Notes: generated from the letters alone by a model not told the origin. 64,000 nt of DNA from Tolypothrix sp. NIES-4075 (GCF_002218085.1 NZ_BDUC01000003.1:908253-972252); one strand, 5' to 3'; shown: positions 36,301-45,920, numbered from the stretch's first letter. Made by a program: numbers and translations.

Positions 36301-36422
36301 CCCCTTCCCTCGCACCTTAAGGGGTTGGGGGTTAGGTCTGTATTGGACTCAACTGCAAAGCGCTATATTTTTCTAGCTTTCAGCTTTCACTCCGTATTTT
36401 CACGAATCAAGATAATTAAAAA

Positions 36423-37034
36423 ATGGCACGTATAAAAGAAGTTGAGCGGGAGAATTCCAGCGATAAAGTCGAAAAAATTTTGCTTGGGGCAATGCAGGAA
36501 TTTTTAGCGCATGGCTACGCTGGTGCGAGTATGGATAAGGTAGCGGCAGCAGCAGGAGTTTCTAAAGCGACAGTTTATAGTTACTTTCAAGATAAACAAG
36601 GACTATTTAAAGCCTTGGTAGAGCAACTTGCAAAAAAGCGGTTTGAATCAATTTTTGGCACGGAACCTCTTGAAGGAGAGCCGAATATTGTCTTGCGGGA
36701 GTTGTTAACAAAAGCCTTGAATCAAATGCTGAAAGACAAAGAGTATCAAGCATTTCAGCGAATGTTGATTGGGGAGTCGGCACGGTTTCCGGAATTATCT
36801 CAAGTTTTTCTTCGCAGTATAGCTAAACCTGGGAGCGAGATTATAGCTTCTTATCTGGCTTCTCATTCAGAACTGAATATTCCCGATCCAGAAGCGATGG
36901 TATGGATTTTGATGGGATCGCTACTACATTTAGTGATTGCTCACGAAATTATGCATGGTAAGGAAATTATGCCGATGGAAAGCGATCGCTTAGTTGATGC
37001 TTTAATGCACCTCGTCGTTAAATGTGCTGATTAG
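36423..37034 (+). CDS. TetR/AcrR family transcriptional regulator
   Basis: The 203-residue protein has the TetR helix-turn-helix near residues 30-60 (AHGYAGASMDKVAAAAGVSKATVYSYFQDKQGLF, read as two helices). The C-terminal ligand domain is unassigned. It is divergent to devBCA, so it is a strong candidate for its repressor; the gap of about 420 bases leaves room for the shared operator. Confidence 0.92.
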   Translation: MARIKEVERENSSDKVEKILLGAMQEFLAHGYAGASMDKVAAAAGVSKATVYSYFQDKQGLFKALVEQLAKKRFESIFGTEPLEGEPNIVLRELLTKALNQMLKDKEYQAFQRMLIGESARFPELSQVFLRSIAKPGSEIIASYLASHSELNIPDPEAMVWILMGSLLHLVIAHEIMHGKEIMPMESDRLVDALMHLVVKCAD

Positions 37035-37089
37035 CTATTAATTAAATATTATAGGGCACGTCTTAAACCAACTTCGTGAAAAACGATAA

Positions 37090-37136
37090 ACCCGACTTAT
37101 TTAATAAGTCGGGTATCTGGTTGCTGCGGTTTTTTT
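37090..37136. terminator. Terminator hairpin after the TetR gene
   Basis: A perfect 11-bp stem (acccgacttat/ataagtcgggt at 37090-37114) with a three-base loop is followed 15 bases later by seven Ts (37130-37136). It lies between the convergent ends of tetR and the small minus-strand gene and may serve both. Confidence 0.8.
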
Positions 37137-37140
37137 AGAA

Positions 37141-37353
37141 CTATTTTTTATAGTAAAGCTGTTCAATCCAGGCTCGCATATCTTCTTCGGAACCAAAACA
37201 AGCAGAGCTTCCTGTGGCTGGATCGTAAGCTCTGAAAGAAGTTTGACCATGACTATTTGATGTTTGCCAAACTTGTAGTTCAGAACTAGTTACTATAAAT
37301 CTGGAAAAATTTTGCCAAAGTTTTTTGAGTAAGGGAACATTAAATGCTTTCAT
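37141..37353 (-). CDS. Small conserved hypothetical protein
   Basis: The 70-residue protein has a basic N-terminus (MKAFNVPLLKKLWQNF) and a C-terminal block (FRAYDPATGSSACFGSEEDMRAWIEQLYY) that looks like a conserved cyanobacterial small-protein family. No known catalytic motif. It is convergent with tetR. Confidence 0.7.
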   Translation of the reverse strand: MKAFNVPLLKKLWQNFSRFIVTSSELQVWQTSNSHGQTSFRAYDPATGSSACFGSEEDMRAWIEQLYYKK

Positions 37354-37530
37354 GTTGGTTATTAGTTAACTCTTACTTTCAGATTCCCTTAAAATTTCCA
37401 ACTTGAAAAGATACAAATTTGGCAAAATTGACTAGTACAGTTATGCTGCTGAGAACTGTTCTAGTTAAAAAATAGTGAACTGTACCGGGCGTATATAGAA
37501 AAAATCGTTTATATTGCCTTATAGTGATAG

Positions 37531-38487
37531 ATGAGCGCTGAAAAAGTGAAGATTTTTTTAGATCGGCAGTCACCTAAACCTATTTATTTACAAATCAGAG
37601 ATCGCATCAGTCGTCTGATTAAATCTGGAGCATTGCAAAATGGCGATCGCTTACCTTCAATTCGCTCTTTGGCAGAGAATTTGCGAGTCAATAAATTAAC
37701 TATTATTGAAGCTTATAGCGTTTTAGAAGGAGATGGGGTTATTTGCGCTCGTCAAGGAGCAGGCTATTTTGTCAATAGCCTAAATACTTCGTCTGCGAAT
37801 ATGAAATCAACATTTGCACCAGCACAAAACGTAATTATTCCCGCAGAATCAGGAACTTCTTTTTTTGAAGTGCATATGAGTGCGGTGCAAGCACAAACCC
37901 AGAAAGGGATGATTAATTTTAGCAGTGGTTTGCCACGTCCGCCAAAAGATATGGCGTTGATTAGTAGACGAGCGCTGACAAATGTTGATGCTTTGTTTGC
38001 ATACGAAGTGCCGCAAGGAGTAGTAACTCTACGCAAACAAATCGCTCAGATGCTTGTACAGCAAGGACTAGAGGTAACAAGTGAAGATTTAATTATTACC
38101 AATGGTTCTGAGCAAGCCTTATCATTGGCAATGCATTATTATGTGCAACCAGGTGATTGGGTAATTGTGGAAGCTCCAACTTATCATGGTGCGATCGCTA
38201 TCTTAGAAAACTTAGGAGCCAGAATTATTGGTATTCCCATGAATGCTGAGGGAATAAATTTAGAATTATTGCAGCAATACCTCGATAGTCATCGCCCAAA
38301 ACTTATTTATACTATTAGCACTTTACACAATCCTACAGGCATAACCACAACCCAATCTCATCGGCAAGAATTGTTGACATTAGCGGCAAAATATGGATGC
38401 CATATATTAGAAGATAACGCCTACGAAGGATTGAATTTTGAACCTGTACCAGCACCAATCAAAGCTTTAGACCGAGAAGATTTATTG
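37531..38487 (+). pseudogene. MocR-type (GntR-aminotransferase) regulator, 5' part, split by an IS
   Basis: The N-terminal winged helix (PIYLQIRDRISRLIKSGAL, GDRLPSIRSLAENL, then AYSVLEGDGVICARQGAGYFV) is followed by the fold-type I aminotransferase domain up to KALDREDLL. Then an IS200/IS605 element interrupts the gene. The 3' part resumes at 39879 in the frame that continues the protein as VTYVGTFSKTL. MocR proteins regulate genes of B6, GABA or amino acid metabolism; this one should be inactive now. Confidence 0.9.
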
Positions 38488-39878
38488 ACACTCCCCGTGG
38501 CTAAAAGCCAGGGGATTCTTGCCTCAAAGGGAGTCCAACGACTTTACCCTCAGCAAGCATCTTCACCGTTTGCCCAACGGCTGCAAGTCCTCTAATTAGA
38601 ACTACTTGAGAAGCAGCAACATCCCTATCAGTTGTGTAGCCACAATTCTCACAAGCATGAACACGCTCTGACAGCCCTTTTTTACCTGTTTCAACACCAC
38701 AATTAGGGCAAATCTGAGAAGTCTTCCTACTATCTACTTTCTGGAAATATACACCACGTTTAAAACAACACTGCTCCAGAATTTGAAAGAATTGTCCCCA
38801 TCCAGCATCCAAACAATGCTTCCCAAGTATTCCTCTGGACAATCCAACTAAATTTAAATCTTCGACAAAGATAGTTTGAGCAGTATTACAAAGTTGATGT
38901 GCAATTTTCCAATGAAAATCTTTTCTAGTATTAGCAATATGTTCATGCAGTTTTGTCACTTTCTTCTGAGCTTTGCGCCAGTTATTTGATTCTTTAGTTT
39001 TGCGACTAACTCTTTGTTGCAGCAATTTAAGCTGGCGTTGGAGGTCTACAAAAAACTTAGGACGTTGAACACAAAGTCCATTAGAAATAGCTACAAAACT
39101 GATTAATCCCACATCTACACCAATTGCTTCTCCTACTGGCATAGGTTGAGGAACAGACACATTCCATTGCAAAGTTAACATTGCATACCATCCAGATACC
39201 CGTTTTACAATTCTGACTTGTTTAACTATGGCATCTGTGGGAATCTCACGAGATTGTCTAAACCTTACCCATCCAATTGCAGGAAGTTTAACAGCACTGT
39301 TATTTAACGGTTCCTTCCCTAATTGTGGAAACACTATTGAGCGAAATTGCCCAACTTTTTTAAACCTTGGAAATCCAAAATTACGCTCCCACATAGAAGT
39401 GAAAGCATTTTCCAATCTTTTTAGTGTTTGTTGTAATACTTGGGAATGAACACGCTTTAATTCTGGGTATTGTTCTTTTGCTGCTGTTAATGATTTACAT
39501 TGAGTTGAATAGGTGGGACGTGGTGTATCTGCGGGAATAATGTATTCAGAATGCAATGAACAAGCATTGATTTGACATGAGCGTGATTTATACCAATGCT
39601 TACGTTCAGCTAAAGCATAGTTGTAGACTTTGCGGTTAATTTCTAACCAGTCTTGAAAGATTTCTATTTGCTGTTTAGTTGGTTTTAGTCGAAACTCATA
39701 AGTCAAAGAAAACACTTATTCATCACCTCCTGAAAGGATTATATCCTATATTTACCTAAAGTCAATACGAAAGTTAAACTCTCGGTGGCTAAAGCCATAC
39801 AGTGGTTTCACAGTGGCTTTAGCCACTAATCGCCTACATCCCCAGGTTTGGAAAACCGGGGCTTTGGCTCGTTCTTTG
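38488..39878 (-). mobile_element. IS200/IS605-family element with tnpB only (IS1341-like)
   Basis: The element carries a full-length tnpB on the minus strand and no tnpA. Its right end (near 38488-38515) holds a hairpin (ccccgtggc with gccagggg) that overlaps the 3' part of tnpB; such ends encode the guide RNA in known TnpB systems. The other end has a stem at 39784-39826 (gtggctaaagcca with tggctttagccac). On the minus strand the flank before the left end reads TTAC, the known target for some family members. Removing 38488-39878 rejoins the MocR gene exactly. Confidence 0.85.
38501..39715 (-). CDS. tnpB: TnpB RNA-guided nuclease of an IS200/IS605-type element
   Basis: The 404-residue protein has the RuvC catalytic residues in GVDVGL (D201), VEDLNL (E285) and TDRDVAAS (D363/D365), plus a zinc ribbon with C336/C339 and C355/C358. 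The N-terminal helix-turn-helix (TYEFRLKPTKQQIEIFQDWL) is complete, so it may still be active. TnpB proteins use a transposon-end RNA to cut the donor-like site and help keep the element. Confidence 0.93.
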   Translation of the reverse strand: MFSLTYEFRLKPTKQQIEIFQDWLEINRKVYNYALAERKHWYKSRSCQINACSLHSEYIIPADTPRPTYSTQCKSLTAAKEQYPELKRVHSQVLQQTLKRLENAFTSMWERNFGFPRFKKVGQFRSIVFPQLGKEPLNNSAVKLPAIGWVRFRQSREIPTDAIVKQVRIVKRVSGWYAMLTLQWNVSVPQPMPVGEAIGVDVGLISFVAISNGLCVQRPKFFVDLQRQLKLLQQRVSRKTKESNNWRKAQKKVTKLHEHIANTRKDFHWKIAHQLCNTAQTIFVEDLNLVGLSRGILGKHCLDAGWGQFFQILEQCCFKRGVYFQKVDSRKTSQICPNCGVETGKKGLSERVHACENCGYTTDRDVAASQVVLIRGLAAVGQTVKMLAEGKVVGLPLRQESPGF

Positions 39879-40433
39879 GTAACTTATGTAGGGACTTTTT
39901 CTAAAACTTTGATACCTGGGTTACGGGTGGGATATATGGTGGTTACAGGCAAGCATATAAGAGCGCTTATCGAGCGGAAGTTACTCCAGGATATCCAAAC
40001 ATCCAGTGTTTCCCAAGCAATAGTTAGCGAGTATCTCGCTTCCGGACATTATCGCCGTCACCGCAAAAGATTGCAAACAGAAAATCTCATCAGTCGCAAC
40101 GTGATGCTGCAAGCAATTGAGCGCTACTTTCCCCAAGAAGCAACATGGACAGTTCCCCAAGGCGGATTGTTTCTTTGGGTGCAGTTGCCAGACAATGTTC
40201 CTATTGAAGCAATTCGCTATCAAGCTATGGCAGAGAATGTTTTATTTGCATCTGGTTCAGTGTTTTTCCCCAATAAGCAGGGTTATCCAGCTATGCGGTT
40301 GAGCTTCTCTAACCCGTCAGAATCAGAAATTGATTTAGGTATATCGATTTTAGGTAAGTTGTTGAAAAACTACAGCAGTTCTCATTTGCATACATCTAGC
40401 GGTAAGGAAATGGCGTTGCTGTGTAGTTCCTAG
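39879..40433 (+). pseudogene. MocR-type regulator, 3' part after the IS
   Basis: This part carries the PLP lysine motif TYVGTFSKTLIPGLRVGY and the C-terminal domain (PQGGLFLWVQLP, ENVLFASGSVFFP, MRLSFSNPSESEIDLGI). It is in the frame that continues the 5' part (319 codons plus 185, giving a normal-length protein of about 503 residues). A longer open frame from 39813 includes IS sequence. Confidence 0.88.
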
Positions 40434-40453
40434 GGCTTTATCGTTTTTTCTTG

Positions 40454-40603
40454 TCACATTAGTTTGCATGATAATGTGAAGAGAGGAAAGCGTGCTGACG
40501 GCATTTCTACTAATTCTCCATCCACGAGTTTGTAACGATTGTCCGTGTCATCGTGATAATTAAGATACTCTTCAAAGGTTAGTTGTCTGGCTTTAGTAGT
40601 CAT
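40454..40603 (-). pseudogene. Uma2 (DUF820) N-terminal stub
   Basis: The 49-residue frame starts MTTKARQLTFEEYLNYHDDT and then reads NRYKLVDGELVEMP, a typical Uma2 N-terminus, before diverging and stopping. The rest of the gene is absent. It fills most of the gap between the MocR 3' part and the antiporter gene; the remaining bases to 40762 hold no gene that I can see. Confidence 0.82.
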
Positions 40604-40762
40604 ACAATGCGTGGATTTTGAATTAATCAACACTCACCCCATCTTCCCCTCTACTTTGATCCCCACTTGTAGAAATTTTGTAATCCCTTCACTCTTGACC
40701 TCGCTTTAGATATATAAAACTTTGTATGCTAATTTAATGACTCTTAATAGTTCTTTTTAAAA

Positions 40763-43069
40763 GTGCAGGAAGATTTTAGATTAATAGTTGACTTAGTGTC
40801 AGTTTTCGGCGTCGCTGCCTGTGGGGGATTGTTGGCTGCGTTATTGGGACAACCCGTGTTATTAGGGTATCTCATCGGCGGGATAATTGTCGGACCAACC
40901 GGACTGGGACTGATAAAAGAAGTTATTCAAGTAGAAACTCTGGCACAGTTCGGTGTCGCGTTTTTGTTATTTGCTTTGGGGGTAGAGTTTTCCTTAGCGG
41001 AACTGAAAAAAGTTCGGGCGATCGCTCTTGGAGGAGGTGCCGCGCAAATTATCCTGACAATTCTTGCCACGGTTTTGGTATGTGGCGTCACAGGAGCCTG
41101 GGGAGTCTTACCTGCTAAAGGCGTCTTTTTGGGAGCAATTCTCTCTTTATCTTCTACGGCAGTTGTCCTTAAGTGCTTGATGGAACGCAACGAAACGGAA
41201 ACGCCCCACGGACAAGTGATGCTGGGTATTTTGGTAGTCCAAGACTTGGCACTGGGACTGATGATAGCAGTTTTACCCGCCCTGGATCAACCACCAGAAT
41301 TTATTGGTATAGCAGTATTAACAGCATTAGCGCGGATTAGCTTATTTGCTGGTGGTGCGATCGCGGCAGGGATTTGGTTGATACCGCCTTTGTTGCGGCT
41401 GCTAGCCCGTACCGAAAGCCGAGAGCTATTTTTATTAGGAGTGGTGGCACTGTGTTTGGGTATTGCTCTGCTGACCGAGCATATGGGGCTTTCCATTGAA
41501 ATGGGGGCGTTTGTCGCTGGCTTGATGATTTCGGAGGTGGAATATGCCGATCAAACTTTAACTTATGTAGAACCACTGCGCGATATCTTTGCTAGTTTGT
41601 TCTTTGCTTCAATTGGGATGTTAATCGACCCGGTGTTTTTGTGGAACAATCTAGAATTGATTTTGGGTCTGGTAGCGCTGGTATTTGTCGGTAAGTTTTT
41701 GATTATTACACCCCTAGTTATGCTGTTCCGCTATCCGTTGAAAACGGCGTTAATTGTTGGGTTGGGACTGGCGCAAATTGGGGAATTTTCCTTTGTGCTT
41801 GCTAGTGAAGGACAAGCGCTGGGGTTGGTGTCGCGAGGGATATATTTACTGACTTTGGGAACCACAGCGGTAACATTAATAATTACGCCTTTTGTGCTGC
41901 GATTAGTGCCGTTTTTATTCAATTTTGCCGAATCAATGCCTTGGCTGAAACCGTATTTGGATGGCGAAGGTCAACCGCTGGATGTGTCAGATGAACTACC
42001 GATAAAAGACCATGTGGTAGTCTGCGGTTATGGGCGAGTGGGCAGAAATTTGGTGAAGTTGTTGCAGCAACACGATTTGCCGATGGTGGTGATAGACCAA
42101 TCAGAAAGTAGAATTCAGCAGTTGCGGGAGGCGGGTGTGCCTTATGTGTATGGTAATTGCGTGAGTTTCCATGTTTTAGAAACGGCGGGAGTTAATAGTG
42201 CTAAGGGAATGGCGATCGCACTTCCTGACCCAATGAGTACTCGTCTTTGTTTAAAACGCGCTTTGGAATTATCCCCAGAATTAGATTTGGTTGTTCGCGC
42301 TACCAAAGATAAAGATATTGAGGTGCTTTACCAACTCGGGGCAAGAGAAGTTGTCCAACCAGAATTTGAAGCAAGTTTGGAAATGGCAACTTATTTATTA
42401 ACAGGCTTAATGTCCCCAACTGTAATTCAGCGAGAAATGCAGGAAATTCGCGAACGTCATTATTTGGATTTGCGACCAGAACAATCAGCATCTGAAGTCA
42501 AGCGGGATTTACAGCAAGCAACTCAAGATTTAAATCGCCGCTGGTATAGTTTACCATCAGCTTCACCCTTAGTCGGTATGACTTTAGAAGAAGCGGATAT
42601 GCGCTATTTAACCGGGGTGAGTTTGATGGCAATTCGCCGCGCCGACGGTGAAGAAATAGATTATCCTCCAACTGGTACAATATTGGCAGAAGGCGATCGC
42701 TTGTTGGTAGTTGGCGCAGATGAAGAATTCGCCGCTTTGGATGAATTCGCTAAAGGTAAAGCAGCTATCCCCGGAGAAAATAGCGCTTGTCAGTGGGTGA
42801 GTGTCAACGCCGATTCTCCATTTCTCGGTAAAACTTTGGTTAATCTGGATATTCGCCGCGAATATGGCGTACAAGTGCAAGCGATGCGGCGAGATGGCAA
42901 ATTTATCCGCTTTCCTGATGTCAATATGGACTTGCGAACTCACGACCAAGTGCTTTTGTGCGGTAGCTTGGCGAATTTAAATCAACTACAAGAGTTGCTG
43001 GCGCCTTTTAAACCAGTACCGTTGTCCATTCCAGTTGTCAAAGCCGATGAAACCGAAGCACTCAAATAG
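40763..43069 (+). CDS. Monovalent cation:proton antiporter-2 (KefB/CPA2 type) with TrkA domains
   Basis: The 768-residue protein has about twelve membrane spans (for example GYLIGGIIVGPTGLGLI near residue 35), a Rossmann TrkA-N domain (VVVCGYGRVGRNLVKLL near 415) and two TrkA-C domains (SPLVGMTLEEADMRYLTG and SPFLGKTLVNLDIRREYG). It exchanges K+ or Na+ for protons under control by nucleotides. The GTG start at 40763 lacks a strong ribosome site. Confidence 0.9.
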   Translation: MQEDFRLIVDLVSVFGVAACGGLLAALLGQPVLLGYLIGGIIVGPTGLGLIKEVIQVETLAQFGVAFLLFALGVEFSLAELKKVRAIALGGGAAQIILTILATVLVCGVTGAWGVLPAKGVFLGAILSLSSTAVVLKCLMERNETETPHGQVMLGILVVQDLALGLMIAVLPALDQPPEFIGIAVLTALARISLFAGGAIAAGIWLIPPLLRLLARTESRELFLLGVVALCLGIALLTEHMGLSIEMGAFVAGLMISEVEYADQTLTYVEPLRDIFASLFFASIGMLIDPVFLWNNLELILGLVALVFVGKFLIITPLVMLFRYPLKTALIVGLGLAQIGEFSFVLASEGQALGLVSRGIYLLTLGTTAVTLIITPFVLRLVPFLFNFAESMPWLKPYLDGEGQPLDVSDELPIKDHVVVCGYGRVGRNLVKLLQQHDLPMVVIDQSESRIQQLREAGVPYVYGNCVSFHVLETAGVNSAKGMAIALPDPMSTRLCLKRALELSPELDLVVRATKDKDIEVLYQLGAREVVQPEFEASLEMATYLLTGLMSPTVIQREMQEIRERHYLDLRPEQSASEVKRDLQQATQDLNRRWYSLPSASPLVGMTLEEADMRYLTGVSLMAIRRADGEEIDYPPTGTILAEGDRLLVVGADEEFAALDEFAKGKAAIPGENSACQWVSVNADSPFLGKTLVNLDIRREYGVQVQAMRRDGKFIRFPDVNMDLRTHDQVLLCGSLANLNQLQELLAPFKPVPLSIPVVKADETEALK

Positions 43070-43253
43070 TTTTATCTGTCGTCTGGATTGGCATAACATC
43101 GGTCTGCAATGCGATCGCATTCCCTACATTTGAAAATGCGATCGCTTGTGAGATTCCCTGTCAGATTCCCGATTTTGGATTTATGTGAATCTGACTAAGT
43201 ACAGCATTTCCTTAATCCAAGCGCGAATTAAGTTTAGCAATACCCTGTAATGC
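43070..43253. other. Gap before the 21-bp array
   Basis: The gap between the antiporter and DUF1993 genes (43070-44028) holds no gene. This first part contains HIP1-like sites (gcgatcgcattccc and gcgatcgcttgtg, about 30 bases apart) that could pair. Confidence 0.35.
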
Positions 43254-43462
43254 CAAAACATCGCGATGTTAGCTTAACACATTGCAATGTTAAGTCAAAA
43301 CATCGCGATGTTTCCTTAACACATTGCAATGTTAAGACAAAACATCGTAATGTTAAGGCAAAATATCGTGATGTTAAGTCAAAACATTGCAACGTTAAGT
43401 CAAAACATTGCAACGTTAAGCCAAAACATTGCAACGTTAAGTCAAAACATCCCCCTGCATTT
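43254..43462. repeat. Tandem array of nine 21-bp units with internal palindromes
   Basis: Nine full units follow (43254-43442), then a degraded tenth. Units run caaaacatcgcgatgttagct, varying; the centre is palindromic in units 1-4 (aacatcgcgatgtt or acattgcaatgt). Units 1-2 repeat as 3-4, and 7-9 are nearly the same (caaaacattgcaacgttaag), which suggests growth by unequal exchange. Frames through the array are open on both strands only because the unit length is a multiple of three. Confidence 0.85.
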
Positions 43463-43700
43463 AAAAACGCGCTCTGTCAGATGCCCTACGTCGTTACAAA
43501 ATCAGAAACGGATCGCATATCTATTTCAGAATGCCTGTAAGATAACAATGAAACTTCAGTGATTTCTCTGAAGTAAATTAAAAGCAAGAAGCTTCCGCTC
43601 TCGTAAGTATCGGCAAAGTCTACTCAAATTGAGGCGAGAATCAACAAGCCCTCAAATACTATAATTATTTCCATGCGTCAGTGGTAATCGACTATAGCAC

Positions 43701-43789
43701 TTCTCGGTTGGGTGCAGTACAAACAAGACCTCACCCCTTCCCCTCTAGGCAGTGTAAGGAGAGGGGTGTCCGGAACGGACGGGGTGAGG
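43701..43789. repeat. Dispersed repeat with GC-rich stem
   Basis: The string ttctcggttgggtgcagtac (43701-43720) is shared with 36152-36171 in the devB-tetR gap. It is followed by a stem: cctcacccc (43729-43737) with ggggtgagg (43781-43789), with a second inner pair. It looks like a non-coding dispersed element. The rest of the gap to 44028 holds no gene. Confidence 0.55.
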
Positions 43790-44028
43790 TTTTATGTATC
43801 TCACTCAACGGAGAATCGCTATATTTCAACATCCGATGTATTATTCTCGTCTGTCCAAACAAAGCAAATTCGCCATTGATCGTTAATACGAATACTGTAT
43901 TGTCCGATTCTATAGCCAACTAGCTTTTCTAGAAGATTTATAAAAAATAATTAAAATAATTGGGAGCGATCGCCTCGTTAACACCTGAAGCGTCCAGGTA
44001 GTGCGATCGCCTTTTATATTGCCGAGCG

Positions 44029-44535
44029 TTAAGACTTACCGAGGAAGTCTTTTTTGCCAAGCTCTACACCGCAGTGTCTGAGAATGTCATAGGTTGTTGT
44101 GACATGGAAATAAACGTTTGGCAAAACAAAATATAGGAGAAATGGCAATCCTTGAAAAGATAAGCTCTTGTCACCCTGCTTAATGGTAATTGCTTTATCT
44201 TCCGAACCATCTATTTGTTCGGGTTTAAATGTGTCTAAATAAGCGATCGTTTTCTGAACGCGGTCAATAAGTTCGGGCAATGTAGTTTCATTGTCTTCAA
44301 ACGTGGGTGCTTCTGTGCCTGCTAATTGTGCGGCGCCTCTCTTTGCTATGTCAGAGGCAATTTGCACTTGTCTTGACAATGGAAACATATCTGGGAATAA
44401 ACGACTATTGACCAACACATGCTGATCTATTTTTTTGGTTTCTGCATATGTAGCACCTTTTTCCAGAATACCTACAAGGTTCTTCAGTGAGCGAATACAC
44501 ACTGGTACTGAAGCTTGATACATTGAAATGGTCAT
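44029..44535 (-). CDS. DUF1993 family protein
   Basis: The 168-residue protein (VPVCIRSLKNLVGILEKGATYA, then LFPDMFPLSRQVQIASDIAKRGAAQLAG in two helices, and FLLYFVLPNVYFHVTTTYDILRHCGVELGKKDFLG at the end) fits the DUF1993 family, related to DinB-like helical bundles. Function unknown. Confidence 0.85.
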   Translation of the reverse strand: MTISMYQASVPVCIRSLKNLVGILEKGATYAETKKIDQHVLVNSRLFPDMFPLSRQVQIASDIAKRGAAQLAGTEAPTFEDNETTLPELIDRVQKTIAYLDTFKPEQIDGSEDKAITIKQGDKSLSFQGLPFLLYFVLPNVYFHVTTTYDILRHCGVELGKKDFLGKS

Positions 44536-44620
44536 TGATATTTCTCCAGAAGTTGTTAGACAGATATACCCCTCCGTATTCTCTCGTAGTTTTGCTCAGA
44601 TATACAAAATGATTCCTATA

Positions 44621-44836
44621 CTAACTCTTGGGCTTAATATAGGCGATCGCTTGTTTCCAAACTGTTGTCTGCTGGCTGTTTTCATCCGCAATACACATAC
44701 AATGTGCATCTTGCCATAAAACTGTTCCCGTCAACACATCACCAGTCAGCAACTTGAATTCTACTGGTGTCGTTTGTTTAATCAGATTTTGAACTTGTCT
44801 AATACTGGGTAATGAAGTGTCAAAGTCAGTAATCAT
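44621..44836 (-). CDS. hfq: Hfq RNA-binding protein (cyanobacterial type)
   Basis: The 71-residue protein from ATG 44836 reads LPSIRQVQNLIKQTTPVEFKL, LLTGDVLTGTVLWQDAHCMC and AIAYIKP, the divergent cyanobacterial Hfq. In Synechocystis this protein interacts with the pilus motor and is needed for motility. The next gene, in the opposite direction, is dapF; I recall the same neighbourhood in Anabaena PCC 7120. An open frame extends upstream into a minisatellite and is not translated, I think. Confidence 0.9.
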   Translation of the reverse strand: MITDFDTSLPSIRQVQNLIKQTTPVEFKLLTGDVLTGTVLWQDAHCMCIADENSQQTTVWKQAIAYIKPKS

Positions 44837-44845
44837 TTTTCGTAA

Positions 44846-45052
44846 TGATAGTAGATAGTGGATAGTGGATAGTGGATAGTGGATGGTGGATGGTGCATGG
44901 TGGAAGCGTGGGTAGTAGTCAACAACCAACAACTAACCACTAACGACTAACAACCAACAACTAACAACCCTTCGGGTTCACCACTTGCTTCAAGTCGGCA
45001 GAGCCGCCCAACGCAGTGGTTCACCAACAACTAACAACTAACAACTAACAAT
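44846..45052. repeat. Minisatellites and GC-rich element between hfq and dapF
   Basis: A run of gatagtg/gatggtg units (tagtggatagtggatagtgg) lies just upstream of hfq, followed by units of aacaactaac on the dapF side. Between them is the element acttgcttcaagtcggcaga and its continuation (gccgcccaacgcagtggttc), related to the one near 36220. The two divergent promoters must lie within or beside these repeats. Confidence 0.65.
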
Positions 45053-45083
45053 TCCTAATCATTGATAATTCATCCTTGGAGAA

Positions 45084-45920
45084 ATGGCAATCGAATTTAC
45101 TAAGTATCACGGTTTGGGCAATGATTTTATTTTGATTGACAATCGCTCGTCATCAAAGCCAGTCATCACTCCAGAGGAAGCAATCAAGTTGTGCGATCGC
45201 CACTTTGGTATCGGTGCTGATGGTGTGATTTTTGCCTTACCAGGAGAAAATAACACTGATTACACGATGCGGATTTTCAACTCCGATGGTTCGGAACCAG
45301 AAATGTGCGGTAACGGAATTCGCTGTTTTGCGGGCTTTGTGGCTGATTTAGAGGGCGAATCTCGAAATAAAGATAAATATCAAATTCATACCCTTGCTGG
45401 CGTAATTACACCCCAACTGATGCCCGATGGACAAGTTAAGGTGGATATGGGTCTTCCCAGATTACTCGCTGGGGAAATTCCTACAACCTTAGCTAAGGCT
45501 GACGAAAAGGTAATTAATATTCCATTGCAGGTAGCGGGTAAATCTTGGGATGTCACCTGTGTAAGTACGGGAAATCCGCACTGCATTACTTTTGTGGAAG
45601 ATGTAGCGGCAATTCCTCTCGAAACAATTGGTTCTCAGTTTGAGCATCACGCAGCTTTTCCCCAACGGATAAACACCGAATTTGTGGAAGTGGTGCGCCG
45701 CGACTATGTAAAGATGCGGGTATGGGAAAGAGGTGCGGGTATCACATTAGCTTGTGGGACTGGTGCTTGTGCCACTTTGGTGGCTGGAGTGTTGACCGGA
45801 AAATGCGATCGCACTGCTACTGTCGAACTTCCCGGTGGACCGTTGCTAATTGAATGGGCAGACGACCAGCGGCTTTATATGACAGGACCAGCCCAAAAAG
45901 TTTTCGCAGGCAAATTATAA
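45084..45920 (+). CDS. dapF: Diaminopimelate epimerase DapF
   Basis: The 278-residue enzyme turns LL- into meso-diaminopimelate for lysine and peptidoglycan. Both catalytic cysteines are intact: MCGNGIRC near residue 75 and ACGTGACAT near 226. KYHGLGNDFILID at the N-terminus and the STGNPHCITFV region are typical. Length normal. Confidence 0.98.
   Translation: MAIEFTKYHGLGNDFILIDNRSSSKPVITPEEAIKLCDRHFGIGADGVIFALPGENNTDYTMRIFNSDGSEPEMCGNGIRCFAGFVADLEGESRNKDKYQIHTLAGVITPQLMPDGQVKVDMGLPRLLAGEIPTTLAKADEKVINIPLQVAGKSWDVTCVSTGNPHCITFVEDVAAIPLETIGSQFEHHAAFPQRINTEFVEVVRRDYVKMRVWERGAGITLACGTGACATLVAGVLTGKCDRTATVELPGGPLLIEWADDQRLYMTGPAQKVFAGKL

Noticed and set aside
39813..39878. 5' extension of the MocR 3' part
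   Set aside because: It lies inside the IS left end, so it is not part of the regulator.
43254..43462. CRISPR array
   Set aside because: Units are contiguous with no unique spacers and no cas genes nearby.
43250..43562. Open frames across the 21-bp array on both strands
   Set aside because: They are open only because the unit is a multiple of three; no start context and purely repetitive translation.
44837..44932. N-terminal extension of Hfq
   Set aside because: It translates a minisatellite; Hfq homology begins at the inner ATG 44836.
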